DNA of 64,000 nucleotides from Virgibacillus_F sp049310925 (GTDB lineage Bacteria > Bacillota > Bacilli > Bacillales > Amphibacillaceae), in NCBI RefSeq assembly GCF_049310925.1, contig NZ_JBMERP010000009.1, forward strand, positions 12,716-76,715, written 5' to 3'. The notes beneath the pieces are model-generated. The model saw only the letters and a program-made list of their open reading frames with translations. It was not told the origin of the DNA and searched no databases. The translations under genes and the position numbers were made by a program. Below are positions 17,444 through 26,147 of this stretch, piece by piece; positions within the stretch are counted from its first letter, which is position 1; each line of letters starts with the position of its first letter.

Positions 17444-17476
17444 AATATCCCCGTGCAAAATAGTTACACGGGGACA
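17444..17476 (-). terminator. Probable terminator after the M20 peptidase gene
   Basis: TCCCCGTG/CACGGGGA stem 13 bases after the stop. The following T-run is poor (ATTTGT), so confidence is moderate. Confidence 0.5.
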
Positions 17477-17488
17477 TAATGTAGTTCC

Positions 17489-18856
17489 TTAATGTTTAAT
17501 CTCATTCCAGTAATGCACTAACGTCTCAATACCTTTATCAAAACTATCCAAAGGAAAACTTTCATTTGGTGAATGCAATCTGTCATCTGGCGTACCAAAG
17601 CCTAACAGTACAATCGGAATATTATAGATCGATTCAATCCACTCAACGACTGGTATAGACCCACCCATTCGTACATAGACAGTTTCCTTTCCGAAAGCTT
17701 TCGTATAGCTTTTCGCAGCCTTTTGAATCAATGGGTTAGTTGGTTCCACTTTGTATGCTTTTGCTGAAAGTTTTTCTTTTTTAACTTCAACGGTCACACC
17801 GGTCGGAGCAACCTTATTCACATGAGCCTCAAGTAACGCCTGAACCTTGTCAGGGTCTTGCCCAGGAACAAGGCGGCAAGTGATTTTAGCTGATGCTGAA
17901 GAAGGGATAATTGTCTTGGTGCCTTCTCCCTGATAACCACCGGATATTCCATTGATTTCAAATGTTGGACGTGCCATTGTGTGCTCTTTTGCAGTGTATC
18001 CTTTCTCGGATGCAGTTTCTTTTACACCTGCTGCTTCACTGTAGTCTTCCCCCTGAACTTGATCAATCAGTTCTCGTTCCTCATCTGTCAATGGTTCAAC
18101 ATCATCATAAAATCCCTCTACAGTAACTACTTCATCCACATTTTTCATTGATGCTAAAATATGATTTAATGCCATAATTGGATTTCTTATAGCGCCACCA
18201 TACATTCCAGAATGTAAATCATGATCTGGACCTTTTACATTGACCTCTATTCCGGTGAATCCTTTAAGTCCGTACAGTATAGTAGGCTGGTTCTTGGCAA
18301 TCATTCCAGAATCAGAAATCACCGCAAAATCCGCAGCGAATTTATCACTTTTTTCGTGAAGAATACGGTATAAGTTTTCACTACCTACTTCTTCCTCACC
18401 CTCAATGCATACCTTTACATTAATTGGCAATTTACCCTCTGTATTCATATAAGCCTCAAAGACAGCCAAGTGCATAAACACTTGACCTTTGTCATCACTA
18501 GATCCACGTGCGTAGAGCCGACCATTTCGTACTTCAGGCTTAAATGGTTCGCTATCCCATAAATCAATTGGATCGACCGGCTGTACATCATAATGGCCAT
18601 AAAATAAAACAGTAGGCGCTTCTGGTCCTGCTCCATTATATTCTGCAAAAACTAATGGGTGTCCCCCAGTGTCTATTTGTTCAACGTTTTCAAAATGAAT
18701 ATCATTTAAAAAGTTTTCTACAAAGTCTGCTGCTTGCTTGATATCCTTTTTATGTACATTAGCAGCGCTAATACTTGGAATAGATAAAAATTGATTAAGT
18801 CTCTCTAAAAGTTCCGCTCTATTATTTGTCAGATACGATAATACCTTTTCACTCAT
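17489..18856 (-). CDS. M20-family metallodipeptidase (CNDP-like)
   Basis: A 455-residue zinc peptidase of full length. Metal-binding motifs are FYGHYDVQP (His, Asp), RGSSDDKG (bridging Asp), EGEEEVGS (catalytic and ligand Glu) and, near the C-terminus, FGTPDDRLHSPNES (last His). The middle region (DLHSGMYGGAIRNP) is the dimerisation domain of CNDP-type dipeptidases. It hydrolyses dipeptides in the cytoplasm; specificity is unknown. It lies downstream of the mcc operon in the same direction, about 100 bases away across an imperfect hairpin (about 18902-18952), so read-through is possible. Confidence 0.93.
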   Translation of the reverse strand: MSEKVLSYLTNNRAELLERLNQFLSIPSISAANVHKKDIKQAADFVENFLNDIHFENVEQIDTGGHPLVFAEYNGAGPEAPTVLFYGHYDVQPVDPIDLWDSEPFKPEVRNGRLYARGSSDDKGQVFMHLAVFEAYMNTEGKLPINVKVCIEGEEEVGSENLYRILHEKSDKFAADFAVISDSGMIAKNQPTILYGLKGFTGIEVNVKGPDHDLHSGMYGGAIRNPIMALNHILASMKNVDEVVTVEGFYDDVEPLTDEERELIDQVQGEDYSEAAGVKETASEKGYTAKEHTMARPTFEINGISGGYQGEGTKTIIPSSASAKITCRLVPGQDPDKVQALLEAHVNKVAPTGVTVEVKKEKLSAKAYKVEPTNPLIQKAAKSYTKAFGKETVYVRMGGSIPVVEWIESIYNIPIVLLGFGTPDDRLHSPNESFPLDSFDKGIETLVHYWNEIKH

Positions 18857-18958
18857 CGTGAATACCTCCTCAAGCTTTTGATTTTATCTTAGCATAAGGA
18901 AACAGTCCCCCGCTACGTTAAAGTTATATAGCGTTGGAGGACTGTCCCCTTCTCGTTA

Positions 18959-20092
18959 CTATTGTAATGCTTTTTCTAAATCCTCTATCAGATCGTCACT
19001 ATCTTCAATTCCGACAGAAATCCGGATTAGTCCATCGGTTATTCCCAGTTCTAAGCGTCTTTCCCGGGGAATGGATGCATGTGTCATTTGTGCTGGCAGT
19101 GAAATAAGACTCTCAACTGCTCCAAGACTTTCTGCTAAAGTGAAGTATTTTACTTTTTCTAAAACCTTTTCAGCCAGTTCTCCACTACCTACATCAAACG
19201 ATATCATACCGCCATAGCCTGATGCTTGCTCTGATGCAATGTCATGTCCTTTATGACTTTTGATTCCAGGATAATAAATAGTTGACACCTTGTCATGGTT
19301 TTGCAAAAAAGTTACGATCTTTTTCGTATTGCTCTCTGTTGCTTCCATTCGTAATGCCAATGTTTTAATTCCGCGCATTAACAGCCAAGAGTCCTGTGGT
19401 CCTAATACCCCACCTACTGAATTTTGGATAAAGTGAAGTTCTTTTGCTAATTCATCTGAATTTACTACAACTACCCCAGCCACTACATCACTATGCCCAC
19501 CGATATACTTGGTTGCACTATGAAGGACAATATCTGCACCTAAATCTATTGGTAGCTGCCAATATGGTGTAGCAAACGTGTTATCCACTATCAATTTTAA
19601 ATCATGCTTTTTCGCAATTTCTGCCATCTTTTTAATATCAGTAATTTTTAACAATGGATTTGTTGGTGTTTCAACATAAATCGCTTTGGTTTTATCCGTT
19701 ATCGCTGCTTCCACTTTTTCCGGATAGCTTGTGTCTACATATGTGTGATCTAAATTAAAACGATTCAACACACTTGTCATCAAGCGATACGTACCACCAT
19801 ATACATCATCTGTCATTACAACATGATCATCGGCATCAAATAACATCATAACAGAAGTGATAGCAGCCATACCTGACCCGAAAGCAAAGCCAGCTCTGCC
19901 ATTTTCTAATTCGCTTATTACTGTTTCGAGTGCATGGCGAGTTGGGTTACCCGTTCTTGAATATTCGAATCCCCTGTGCTTACCAACTTGGTCCTGTTTG
20001 TACGTGCTTACTTGATAAATCGGGACAGAGACTGCACCTGTTTTCTCATCATTTGTAATTCCACCATGAATCATTTTGGTTTTTGCTCGCAT
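18959..20092 (-). CDS. mccB: Cystathionine/homocysteine gamma-lyase
   Basis: A 377-residue PLP enzyme of the Cys/Met metabolism family. The PLP lysine lies in SATKYIGGHSD, and the family segments DDVYGGTYRL and VETPTNPLL are present. It cleaves cystathionine to cysteine, 2-oxobutyrate and ammonia. It is the last gene of yrrT-luxS-mccA-mccB and completes reverse transsulfuration. MccA is 29 bases upstream. A homologue of yrhC, which follows mccB in B. subtilis, is not present. Confidence 0.93.
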   Translation of the reverse strand: MRAKTKMIHGGITNDEKTGAVSVPIYQVSTYKQDQVGKHRGFEYSRTGNPTRHALETVISELENGRAGFAFGSGMAAITSVMMLFDADDHVVMTDDVYGGTYRLMTSVLNRFNLDHTYVDTSYPEKVEAAITDKTKAIYVETPTNPLLKITDIKKMAEIAKKHDLKLIVDNTFATPYWQLPIDLGADIVLHSATKYIGGHSDVVAGVVVVNSDELAKELHFIQNSVGGVLGPQDSWLLMRGIKTLALRMEATESNTKKIVTFLQNHDKVSTIYYPGIKSHKGHDIASEQASGYGGMISFDVGSGELAEKVLEKVKYFTLAESLGAVESLISLPAQMTHASIPRERRLELGITDGLIRISVGIEDSDDLIEDLEKALQ

Positions 20093-20121
20093 TTACTTCT
20101 CCTCCATATCATTTAACATAG

Positions 20122-21039
20122 CTAGAATCTATAAATACCTTTGCTAAGATATCTGTCACTACCATCAGGAAAGATCGTTACAATTGTTGATCCAGGTTTT
20201 GCTACCTTTGCTTCCTCAAGTGCTGCGTACATAGCGGCACCCGAAGAACTGCCAACTAGTAACCCTTCTTTTTCAGCAAGTTCCTGCACCAGTCTAAATG
20301 CATTATCATCTGACACGGTGTGGATTGCGTCGAAGTAATCCCGATTCATATAATCAGGCAAAAACTCCATGCCAATTCCTTCTGTTTCATGAGGACCAGA
20401 ATCACCACCTGCAATAATCGAACCCTCCGGCTCAACAATTACATTTTTTATAGCATTCGTTTTTTCTTTAAAATAACTGGCTGACCCCATAAATGTCCCA
20501 CCAGAACCTGCACCTGCAACAAAAACGTCCGGATTCCCGGCCAAATCGCGAATAATTTCAGGTGCCAATGTCTCGTAATACGTCAGTGGGTTTGCAGGAT
20601 TTTTAAATTGCTGTGGTGAAAAACTGTTTGGAATAGTAGATAATAGCTCGTTTGTTTTTTCAATTGCACCAAGAATACCTTTATCTCTTGGGGTGTGAAC
20701 AATTTCCGCTCCAAGCGCTTTCATAATCATTTGCTTCTCTTCACTAAAATGTTCGGGAATACAAAAGATTGCCTTGATATTCATGTTTAAAACAGCTAAA
20801 GCTAACCCTATACCAGTATTGCCTGCAGTGGGCTCGATGATCGTACCACCATCTTTTAACTCGCCACTTTTTATAGCTTCATCTACTAGCTTTCTGCCTA
20901 ATCGGTCTTTGACACTTCCACCTGGGTTATAATACTCAAGCTTGGCATACAAACGAACCCCCTCTGGTAGGGGGAAATTTGTCAACTGAAGTAAAGGTGT
21001 GTTTCCGATCAGTTCATTAACGGATTTATAGATAGTCAT
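20122..21039 (-). CDS. mccA: O-acetylserine-dependent cystathionine beta-synthase
   Basis: A 305-residue PLP enzyme of the cysteine synthase superfamily. The PLP lysine is in GGSVKDRLG, the substrate loop is EPTAGNTGIG, and the cofactor glycine loop is GAGSGGTFMG. The C-terminal SSGAA follows. It joins homocysteine to an activated serine to form cystathionine. Assignment as MccA rather than CysK rests on operon position beside mccB and luxS. It lies 12 bases after luxS. Confidence 0.92.
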   Translation of the reverse strand: MTIYKSVNELIGNTPLLQLTNFPLPEGVRLYAKLEYYNPGGSVKDRLGRKLVDEAIKSGELKDGGTIIEPTAGNTGIGLALAVLNMNIKAIFCIPEHFSEEKQMIMKALGAEIVHTPRDKGILGAIEKTNELLSTIPNSFSPQQFKNPANPLTYYETLAPEIIRDLAGNPDVFVAGAGSGGTFMGSASYFKEKTNAIKNVIVEPEGSIIAGGDSGPHETEGIGMEFLPDYMNRDYFDAIHTVSDDNAFRLVQELAEKEGLLVGSSSGAAMYAALEEAKVAKPGSTIVTIFPDGSDRYLSKGIYRF

Positions 21040-21051
21040 GATAAATACCTC

Positions 21052-21519
21052 TTATTGTTCAAAAATTTGATGCCAGGTATCACGCTTATCCAGCATATCC
21101 TGTGCAATAGTTTTTGCACCTTCTAAACTGTGGTTTGCTGCCCAACCACATTGAACTTCATTACATGCAGGTACTTCTTCAGCTTTTAATACATCATGTA
21201 GTGTTTTTTCCAGGGTGTCTAAAACCTGTTCATAATTATCATTATTTAAAATTGCTAAATAGAAACCAGTCTGACATCCCATTGGGCCAATGTCGAGGAC
21301 ATTATCCATATGATTACGAATATTCTCAGCCATTAAGTGTTCAATAGAATGTAGTCCAGGCATATCCATGTGTTCTTTATTTGGCTGTTTAAATCTAATG
21401 TCGTATTTATAAACGTCGTCACCATTTGAACCAGTGGTGACCCCCACTAGGCGTACGTATGGTGCTACAACCTTTGTATGGTCTAGATTAAAGCTTTCTA
21501 CATTCATTTTCTTTGTCAT
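21052..21519 (-). CDS. luxS: S-ribosylhomocysteine lyase LuxS
   Basis: A 155-residue LuxS. The metal ligands are H57 and H61 (LHSIEHLMAEN) and C124 (EVQCGWAANH); the catalytic Cys is C82 (GPMGCQTGFY). It splits S-ribosylhomocysteine into homocysteine and DPD, the precursor of autoinducer-2. In this operon the homocysteine feeds MccA directly. It begins six bases after yrrT. In B. subtilis this operon holds mtnN rather than luxS, and luxS is elsewhere; clostridia are known to join luxS to mcc genes. Confidence 0.97.
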   Translation of the reverse strand: MTKKMNVESFNLDHTKVVAPYVRLVGVTTGSNGDDVYKYDIRFKQPNKEHMDMPGLHSIEHLMAENIRNHMDNVLDIGPMGCQTGFYLAILNNDNYEQVLDTLEKTLHDVLKAEEVPACNEVQCGWAANHSLEGAKTIAQDMLDKRDTWHQIFEQ

Positions 21520-21525
21520 TTCAAA

Positions 21526-22173
21526 TCACACTCCTCTATTTTTTTTAGCTATAACAAGCCAAACAAACGTGTTCATTCTCTTAAAACTAACATGAAAATC
21601 ATTTTTCTCGAAAAGTTCTTGTAATGTACTTATATAAGGATAGTATTCACGGTTTAAATCCTCTACTAAATCCTTATACCCTTTTTCTTCAGCAGCCGTA
21701 ATAATAGCTTCCTTCGCAACGACCGATTCAAACATTGTGTCTGCAAAAACAACCTTACCTTTATCAGTGAGTAATTTTGTGAATCCAGAAATTGCCTTAT
21801 CTTTTTCGGTATCCGTTAAATGATGAAAAGCATAAGTACTTACAACTGTATCCATTTTATCGTCAAACCTTGGAAAAGACAAAAAGTCTCCCTCATAAAG
21901 AGATAGTTCCGGTAATTTTTCTGCTGCAATTTTACGCATAGCAGATGATGGCTCAATCCCAAAAACTTTTTCACTATTCTTTAGTAATTTCAAGGTTAAA
22001 TTTCCTGTACCGACACCAAATTCCATGACATTTCCAGAAGAATACCTTGCGACCTCATCTAATATTTTATCATAATGCTGAAAAACTGCTGCATATTGTG
22101 GATCTTCTCCAGAAACACTACTGTCATAAGAGTCAGCCCAATCCTCAAACAATTTAATAAACTCTCGGCCCAT
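21526..22173 (-). CDS. yrrT: SAM-dependent methyltransferase YrrT
   Basis: A 215-residue class I methyltransferase. Motif I is VMEFGVGTGNLTLKLL (SAM binding), with an acidic residue at the end of strand 2 (VFGIEPS) and DTVVSTYAFHHLTD as post-motif region. It is the first gene of the operon with luxS, mccA and mccB, matching B. subtilis yrrT, whose product probably generates S-adenosylhomocysteine from an unidentified acceptor. GGAG lies nine bases before the ATG. A well-formed promoter and a palindrome lie upstream. Confidence 0.9.
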   Translation of the reverse strand: MGREFIKLFEDWADSYDSSVSGEDPQYAAVFQHYDKILDEVARYSSGNVMEFGVGTGNLTLKLLKNSEKVFGIEPSSAMRKIAAEKLPELSLYEGDFLSFPRFDDKMDTVVSTYAFHHLTDTEKDKAISGFTKLLTDKGKVVFADTMFESVVAKEAIITAAEEKGYKDLVEDLNREYYPYISTLQELFEKNDFHVSFKRMNTFVWLVIAKKNRGV

Positions 22174-22202
22174 TTATTTCAACTCCACGTTTTATATTAA
22201 AG

Positions 22203-22219
22203 CATAGTAATTCACTATG
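22203..22219 (-). promoter_or_regulatory. Palindrome in the yrrT leader, possible operator
   Basis: CATAGT-5-ACTATG lies between the yrrT promoter and the start codon, about 35 bases before the ATG. In B. subtilis this operon is controlled by CymR; I cannot show that this palindrome is a CymR site. Confidence 0.35.
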
Positions 22220-22242
22220 AATAGTATGAATTTCCATGTTTA

Positions 22243-22271
22243 AGAATAGCATATGTTTTAATTTCTTTCAA
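22243..22271 (-). promoter_or_regulatory. SigA-type promoter of yrrT-luxS-mccA-mccB
   Basis: TTGAAA, 17 bases, TATTCT on the minus strand, with the -10 about 70 bases before the yrrT start. No S-box or T-box leader fits in this short space. Confidence 0.7.
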
Positions 22272-22429
22272 AGTTAGTGTTTCTACCCTTAAACTTTAAA
22301 AATAATTAGAACAGTGGATTGCTGACATCAACAAAAAACACGATAAATGGGGGACATCGTGATATTGCTCCGGAAATACTCCTTGCTTTTGCGTGCTTGT
22401 ACTAAGGATCCTTGCGATTGTGTTTATAT

Positions 22430-22885
22430 GATTATTGTTGACGCAAAATCTTTAAAAGGCGAAGTAGTGGATACTTTTCCGTCGCCGTTCCGGCAGAATA
22501 CTTCGCTTTCCGCGGGCACGGCCTCAGTCTCCTCAGAAGCAAAGAACGCTTCTTCCGGGGTCTTCGGACTCGTGCTGTTCCCGCAGGAGTCTACGCATTC
22601 TGCCTTCACTAGGAATCACATGTTTTCATGGAACATGTATTTTCGAGGAATTGACTGCCCCTTCCCTTCAACAGTCTGATTAGATGAACGGCGGTTGTTA
22701 AGTAATACGCCAGCGAAGGAAATACACGAAGACTCCTGCGGGAGGAAAGGCATCGGTGAGACCCCGCAGTGCGTAGCACGAGGAGGCTCAACAGCCTCCC
22801 TAAGGTGCGCGTAGTGTGTTTTCGCAGCGGTAAACTACGTCGTATTTTCCATCAAATGCGACGGGTATAAAGCAACAAAACTTAG
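22430..22885. repeat. GC-rich composite repeat, full copy E2 (reverse orientation)
   Basis: Reverse of E1: arm B comes first (CGCTTTCCGCGGGCACGG, CCTCAGTCTCCTC, GTTCCCGCAGGAGTC), then a spacer of about 80 bases, then arm A (GACTCCTGCGGGAGG, CGAGGAGGCTCAACAGCC, GGTAAACTACGTCG). It ends ATTTTCCATCAA..AACAAAACTTAGG. It fills the space between yrrT and the YhcN-type lipoprotein gene. ORFs called inside look spurious. Confidence 0.85.
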
Positions 22886-22895
22886 GCTAAGAACC

Positions 22896-22927
22896 TAAAA
22901 AGTGCTACAACAATGTTGTAGCACTTC
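22896..22927 (-). terminator. Terminator of the spore lipoprotein gene
   Basis: AAGTGCTACAACA/TGTTGTAGCACTT perfect 13-bp stem with a one-base loop, followed by TTTTAGG on the minus strand. Confidence 0.85.
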
Positions 22928-22940
22928 GGTACTATTAAAT

Positions 22941-23594
22941 TTATTCTTGTGGGAATACGCGCTCTATCATGTTCCCCATTTGATCAAACAGTCCCTCAAT
23001 AGGTTCACCATTCTGTACCTGGTTAGCATAATTTGTGACTAAGTCAGTAAAATCTGGGTTTGTAGATACGTATACATTTTCAATTGTATCGTCCACTGAT
23101 TTCACAATATCAGAGACCTTCCGTTTCATATCATCAGTAAGTTTATCGCCATTATCTGTTTTATTATTTTGGTTGTTTCCGTTGTTAGTGTTTCCGCCAT
23201 TGGTGTTATTCTGGTTATTTCCATTTTTGTCAAACGTTGCTGCTACATAAGCATTATTTTCCGTAGTGACAACATACACATTTTCTATTCCTTTTACTTG
23301 TTTGGTAATTTTCTCAGCCGCTTCATCCGAAATATTATAGTTGTTTCCATTGTTGCGCTGATTTTCATTGTTGGTTTGATTCGCACCGTCATTATTTTGA
23401 TTCATATTGCCATTTTGCCGATTTTGCTGGTTGTTCATCATACCTAAACCGGCACCTTCATCAGTTCCACCTTTGTATCCCGTCTGTTCAATGTTGTTAT
23501 TGTTGTCTGGTGCTGCTCCCTCATTACCACCATCTTGACATCCAACTAAAGCAAGACTGGTCATAAGTGCTATTCCCATCATCATTAATTTCAT
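22941..23594 (-). CDS. YhcN/YlaJ-type sporulation lipoprotein, Asn-rich
   Basis: A 217-residue lipoprotein. The signal peptide ends in LALVGC, with lipidated C19. Residues about 30-90 and 125-150 are low-complexity Asn/Gln/Gly. The ordered parts, DEAAEKITKQVKGIENVYVVTTENNAYVA and DDMKRKVSDIVKSVDDTIENVYVSTNPDF, match the YhcN/YlaJ family of spore and germination lipoproteins. A location on the outer face of the cell or forespore membrane is expected. The Asn tracts are coded by AAT/AAC repeats and probably vary in length between strains (inference). Confidence 0.88.
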   Translation of the reverse strand: MKLMMMGIALMTSLALVGCQDGGNEGAAPDNNNNIEQTGYKGGTDEGAGLGMMNNQQNRQNGNMNQNNDGANQTNNENQRNNGNNYNISDEAAEKITKQVKGIENVYVVTTENNAYVAATFDKNGNNQNNTNGGNTNNGNNQNNKTDNGDKLTDDMKRKVSDIVKSVDDTIENVYVSTNPDFTDLVTNYANQVQNGEPIEGLFDQMGNMIERVFPQE

Positions 23595-23758
23595 TCTTTT
23601 TCACCCTCCTAACTTATTTGCAGTTAGTATGTAACCTCCAAAAGAAATTATTCTTTAAAGGTCCTTATTTTGGAAAATACACCATTTATGTTTTCGGAAA
23701 TATATTTATTATAGGGGCAGACTATATGTAATCCTTTAATCTTGAGGAGGGGAAGTCA

Positions 23759-23995
23759 GTGGATATTCCAGATTATGACAAAGCGCTCTATTACACCTTG
23801 TGGGGACAATGGGACGATTTACTCGTGTTGATGGTTCGAACAAATGACGACATGTTGTCTAAGCGAATCCAACTTTTTTTACACTCCTACTATTATTCAT
23901 CTGATCAGGACAATGTAGTAAAGAGTCATGATCAATTACTGTATTATATCGATCACGCAATGAAGTACACGCCAACAGCTGTTTTGGAAATGTAA
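23759..23995 (+). CDS. yhdB: YhdB-like small protein
   Basis: A 78-residue protein starting at GTG behind GAGGAGGGG. The pattern DYDKALYYTLWGQWDDLLVLMVRTNDDMLSKRIQ fits the Bacillus YhdB-like family of unknown function. It is acidic, aromatic-rich and probably soluble. It converges with rsgI across a strong shared terminator. No function is proposed. Confidence 0.75.
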   Translation: MDIPDYDKALYYTLWGQWDDLLVLMVRTNDDMLSKRIQLFLHSYYYSSDQDNVVKSHDQLLYYIDHAMKYTPTAVLEM

Positions 23996-24037
23996 AAAAA
24001 CTGGTTGATTCTGTATGAATAGAATCAACCAGTTTTT
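23994..24037. terminator. Bidirectional terminator between yhdB and rsgI
   Basis: AAACTGGTTGATTCT/AGAATCAACCAGTTT with A-run before and T-run after, so it works in both directions. Confidence 0.92.
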
Positions 24038-25086
24038 CATTTATTTTTTTTATCTTTTTTAGCGTTTTTTACTTTTTTTACTTTTTTTCTTTCTTGTTTC
24101 TCTTTTTTACCTTTTTCTTTATTCTTATTTTTATATTTTCCTTTTTCCTTTTCAGCGTGTTTTGTGTTATCACGCACATGATGGTTATCCCCATGTTTAT
24201 GGTTTGCAGAGTTTTGTTTTTTCAGTTCACTTGGATGTTGCTTCGATTTCTTTTTCAATTTCATTATCGCAGAATTATTGGATTCATCCTTAACATCTGA
24301 ATCAGTTATGGTTGTATTTCCACCGTTATTTTGATGGGTTGCGTTAGACGAAGTATAAAATGAATGAATAAGTTCTTTTTCGCCATCGTTAATAAGGGGG
24401 TCAACACTCAACTTTTCTGATGCTACGTTTTGTTTCATGGTATCAGCCATCACCTTGTTCATAGAGATATTCTGCTGCAAAGCAAGCTTTCTTACCTGTT
24501 TTGGAACTTGGAAAGTTGCAATATTCCACGACGTGTTATGATTTGAAAAATAATGATCAACCGTCTTTAAAATTGTGTCAGCCTGACTATCAATGTAGCT
24601 TACACCAACGAGAACATTCTTACCGTTTTCTGTTAGCCCGAGTTCATCACTTTTGTTCATGATTGTTTCAATTAACTGTTCAACTTTTTTATCCCTATAA
24701 TTTGGAAGTTCCTTTATCAGTTTCTGTGCGTCTTCGTTCAGTGGTGAAATAGCAACTACATTTAATTGATCATCTATTTCTATTTCTATACTTGGATTTA
24801 TGTCCAAGTTGACATAAGCATACGTTTTGTTTTGATCACCTAAAAAGTAAAAAGGCATAACAAACAAAAGTGCCATACATGCTATAGCTATATATTTCAT
24901 AGAACAGCTACTTTTTCTATGTGGTTTCAATAACGATAAACCAGACTTGTTAGTAGACAATAACTCGTAGGAAACTTCCGCACCGATGTTTGCACCTTTC
25001 AAAGGCTTCACTTTTCGAAAGCTACCATCTGGTGTCATTATTATGGTAAATTGACGGTGCTTTTCCATCACTATCCCTTTACTCAC
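24037..25086 (-). CDS. rsgI: Anti-sigma-I factor RsgI
   Basis: A 349-residue single-pass membrane protein. Residues 1-60 form the RsgI_N anti-sigma domain (MEKHRQFTIIMTPDGSFRKVK). A transmembrane helix lies at about 63-82. It is followed by the conserved extracytoplasmic YVNLDINPSIEIEID with N97-P98; in RsgI relatives self-cleavage at this Asn-Pro bond is established. The last 70 residues are an extreme Lys-rich tail (KKEKQERKKVKKVKNAKKDKK). The GTG start overlaps the sigI stop by four bases and has AAGGGG upstream. It should hold SigI at the membrane until an outside signal releases it. No carbohydrate-binding domain is visible. Confidence 0.93.
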   Translation of the reverse strand: MSKGIVMEKHRQFTIIMTPDGSFRKVKPLKGANIGAEVSYELLSTNKSGLSLLKPHRKSSCSMKYIAIACMALLFVMPFYFLGDQNKTYAYVNLDINPSIEIEIDDQLNVVAISPLNEDAQKLIKELPNYRDKKVEQLIETIMNKSDELGLTENGKNVLVGVSYIDSQADTILKTVDHYFSNHNTSWNIATFQVPKQVRKLALQQNISMNKVMADTMKQNVASEKLSVDPLINDGEKELIHSFYTSSNATHQNNGGNTTITDSDVKDESNNSAIMKLKKKSKQHPSELKKQNSANHKHGDNHHVRDNTKHAEKEKGKYKNKNKEKGKKEKQERKKVKKVKNAKKDKKNK

Positions 25087-25814
25087 TGAGCCACCCCTTT
25101 AAGATAATCCTTAAGATACAGATAATCTTCATCCAGCACAATAAATATTGCTAAAATGAATTTCCTGTTCCGTTCTAACGTTTTCTTGCTTACGTCCACT
25201 CTTTTTACCAATTCTTTTATTGGAAGTCTTTTCTTATGTTCAACATACTCTCTTAATTGAACATCCTGGTACAAAATTTTTGCAGTTCGAATAGCAGATT
25301 CACGCGCATCCTTATGTTTTGGAGAAGCCTCTGTGAGTTCCGTTAATGTTAGTTTATATTCTAACAGTTTCTTTTTAAAATCATTTATTTCTTCTCTGCG
25401 GTACCATGCATCCTGCTCAATTTGATATTTTTCATTAACCGCTACAAGTTCAGCGGGATTCTCCATTTTTTCTTCATCATAGCTTTGATCTAGAGAAGCA
25501 GTTGTTGGTGTTTTTTTAACAAATCGTATGTAATCAATCACTTTCCTTTTAACAACTAGCTTCGCGAATGAGAGAAACGAACTTCCTTTATCAGAAGAAT
25601 AGGTTTGAATTGCTTCATTAAAAGCAAAAAGACCGACACTGAATTCATCATCACGCTTTGGATCTATGAAACGTTTGCAAACCTCAGAGACACATTTAGC
25701 TATATACGGTTGATACATCTTTAAAAGATAATTTTGTACTTCCTTGTCCCCGGCCTTGGCTGACGAAATCATCTCCTCAAGGGGACTTTCTTTTATAGAC
25801 TGGTTACTAATCAA
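25083..25814 (-). CDS. sigI: RNA polymerase sigma factor SigI
   Basis: A 243-residue SigI-type sigma factor. The N-terminal region 2 includes YLLKMYQPYIAKCVSEVCKRF, FSVGLFAFNEAIQTYSSDKGSSFLSFA and VVKRKVIDYIRF. The C-terminus carries the SigI-specific DNA-binding region (LPIKELVKRVDVSKKTLERNRKFILAI). It starts at TTG behind GGAGG. In B. subtilis SigI responds to heat and cell-wall stress and controls its own operon. Here it is coupled to rsgI in the same way. Confidence 0.94.
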   Translation of the reverse strand: MISNQSIKESPLEEMISSAKAGDKEVQNYLLKMYQPYIAKCVSEVCKRFIDPKRDDEFSVGLFAFNEAIQTYSSDKGSSFLSFAKLVVKRKVIDYIRFVKKTPTTASLDQSYDEEKMENPAELVAVNEKYQIEQDAWYRREEINDFKKKLLEYKLTLTELTEASPKHKDARESAIRTAKILYQDVQLREYVEHKKRLPIKELVKRVDVSKKTLERNRKFILAIFIVLDEDYLYLKDYLKGVAQ

Positions 25815-26045
25815 CCCACAGCACCTCCAGCCAGTATAAAATTCGTTATTTTTTTATTATTTTTGGGTGTATTGTATAAATATCTATCATTATTAGTTAT
25901 ATTCATTATGAAAACCACCATCTCTATATTATTAGGTATTATTTTCAATTCAATATAACTAATCTTAACCGATAGCGCCTGTTGTTACTATCACAGATCA
26001 TTTACAGTTACATTAAAAATCGGTTACTTCCGACAAATTTCTTTA
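25815..26045. other. Intergenic region upstream of sigI
   Basis: No gene seen. It holds the sigI leader and a candidate SigI-type promoter (25842-25870); the rest is AT-rich and unremarkable until the repeat at 26045. Confidence 0.5.
25842..25870 (-). promoter_or_regulatory. Possible SigI-dependent promoter
   Basis: On the minus strand ACACCC followed by an A-rich stretch and then CGAA, 19 bases apart, just upstream of sigI. It resembles the C-rich -35 and CGAA -10 described for SigI promoters, but I am unsure of the spacing rule. Confidence 0.3.
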
Positions 26046-26105
26046 GATAACTTTGTTTTTAGCCAAGGCCTATTTGCACTTATGAAATTTTTCTTTACTG
26101 CGAAA
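26045..26105 (+). repeat. Dispersed ~80-bp AT-rich repeat, copy e (degraded)
   Basis: Keeps ATAACTTTGTTTTTAGCCAAGGCC and TTTGCACTTATG, then TTTCTTTACTGCGAAAAAA. It lies just before the terminator of the PRC-barrel gene. Confidence 0.5.
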
Positions 26106-26145
26106 AAAAGCGTTTATGCCGATTTCTCAGCATAAACACCTTTTA
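26102..26145 (-). terminator. Terminator of the PRC-barrel gene
   Basis: GTTTATGC/GCATAAAC stem with seven T residues on the minus strand. Confidence 0.8.
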
Positions 26146-26147
26146 CC

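Noticed and set aside
22174..22330. S-box or T-box leader before yrrT
   Set aside because: Only about 70 bases separate the -10 box and the start codon, and no leader terminator or T-box sequence is present; a repressor-type control is more likely.
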